Source of the DNA: Gemmatimonadaceae bacterium
GTDB taxonomy: Bacteria > Gemmatimonadota > Gemmatimonadetes > Gemmatimonadales > Gemmatimonadaceae
Length of the DNA stretch: 5,863 nucleotides
Reading direction: 5' to 3'
NCBI GenBank assembly: GCA_019689955.1
Contig: JADGGM010000221.1
Coordinates: 1 to 5,863 of the forward strand
How positions within the stretch are numbered: position 1 is the stretch's first letter; each line of letters begins with the position of its first letter. Shown one piece after another: positions 5,524-5,863 of the stretch. A program made the position numbers and the translations under genes. Below the pieces are notes generated by a model, which searched no databases, was not told where the DNA came from, and saw only the letters and a list, made by a program, of their open reading frames with translations.

Positions 5524-5863
5524 GCGGGGAACTCGCCAAGCGCGCGATGGGCTTCTTCACCAAGACCGGTTCATCCCCGCGCACGCGGGGAACTCACAAC
5601 GATCCTGCACCAACCTGCGCAATCCTGCGGTTCATCCCCGCGCACGCGGGGAACTCTTTCACGGCGCCGACCAGATCGGCTTCCAGTGCGGTTCATCCCC
5701 GCGCACGCGGGGAACTCGTCACGTCGGGGCCGCGGAAGAAGCGGCTCCCCGGTTCATCCCCGCGCACGCGGGGAACTCACGAGAATGCTCCCCTGGTTTG
5801 CGCACGCTGCCGGTTCATCCCCGCGCACGCGGGGAACTCCCGGCGGACGACGTCGTGCCAGGC
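5506..5863 (-). CRISPR. Type I-E CRISPR array, leader-distal part (six repeats, runs off the window)
   Basis: Six identical 29-bp repeats start at 5506, 5567, 5628, 5689, 5750 and 5811, with a strict 61-nt period. The five complete spacers are 32 nt each, and a sixth (5840-5863) is cut by the window end. On the plus strand each repeat starts CGGTTCAT and ends GGGGAACTC around the palindrome CCCCGCG-CA-CGCGGGG. On the minus strand it therefore starts GAGTTCCCC and ends ATGAACCG, matching the E. coli-type I-E repeat and its 5' handle. This gives transcription on the minus strand with Cas6e-type cutting after the hairpin, so the leader and newest spacers lie to the right, outside the window. No cas gene is present here. 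The leader-distal repeat is not degenerate. Spacers differ from each other, and I see no match to them elsewhere in the window. Confidence 0.98.

Overview
This is a very GC-rich bacterial window with long shadow ORFs on both strands, as strong third-position GC bias produces. Sec and lipoprotein signals, a class of N-terminus rich in Ala/Arg ending in AQA, and a type I-E CRISPR array fit a high-GC soil or environmental bacterium. Gemmatimonadota is my best guess from the style of the signal peptide and gene set, but no marker gene here fixes the phylum.

Layout. (1) 17-2157, plus strand: two closely spaced peptidase genes, an exported M20-family metallopeptidase of the glutamate carboxypeptidase (CPG2) type and a cytoplasmic peptidase E (S51, Asp-dipeptidase). 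They are 35 nt apart and probably one transcript, acting on peptides first outside and then inside the cytoplasmic membrane. (2) 2199-3425, minus strand: a full-length RtcB RNA ligase, convergent with pepE across a 41-nt gap holding two small hairpins. It has a consensus-like -35 box (TTGACA) about 230 nt upstream. (3) 3728-4579, minus strand: a lipoprotein with a GlcG/HbpS-type (DUF336) heme-binding domain, a good Shine-Dalgarno, and a strong hairpin just after its stop. (4) 4580-4926: a gene-free stretch with several inverted repeats. (5) 4927-5505, minus strand: the remains of a two-module VOC/ring-cleaving dioxygenase gene, cut at its 5' end and apparently lacking one metal-ligand segment. 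(6) 5506-5863 (window end): a type I-E CRISPR array of six identical 29-bp repeats and exactly 32-nt spacers, running off the window. By the repeat's 5'-handle end it is transcribed on the minus strand, so the leader and any cas genes would lie to the right.

How they work together. The two peptidases form a plausible functional pair. RtcB, the heme-binding lipoprotein and the CRISPR array show no direct functional link in the sequence. The most notable structural point is the junction at 5505/5506, where the truncated VOC gene meets the last CRISPR repeat with no intervening trailer. I did not find a convincing undescribed system. The candidates worth a second look are that junction, the RtcB clade variant with its long leader, the enlarged heme-binding lipoprotein, and several well-formed inverted repeats.
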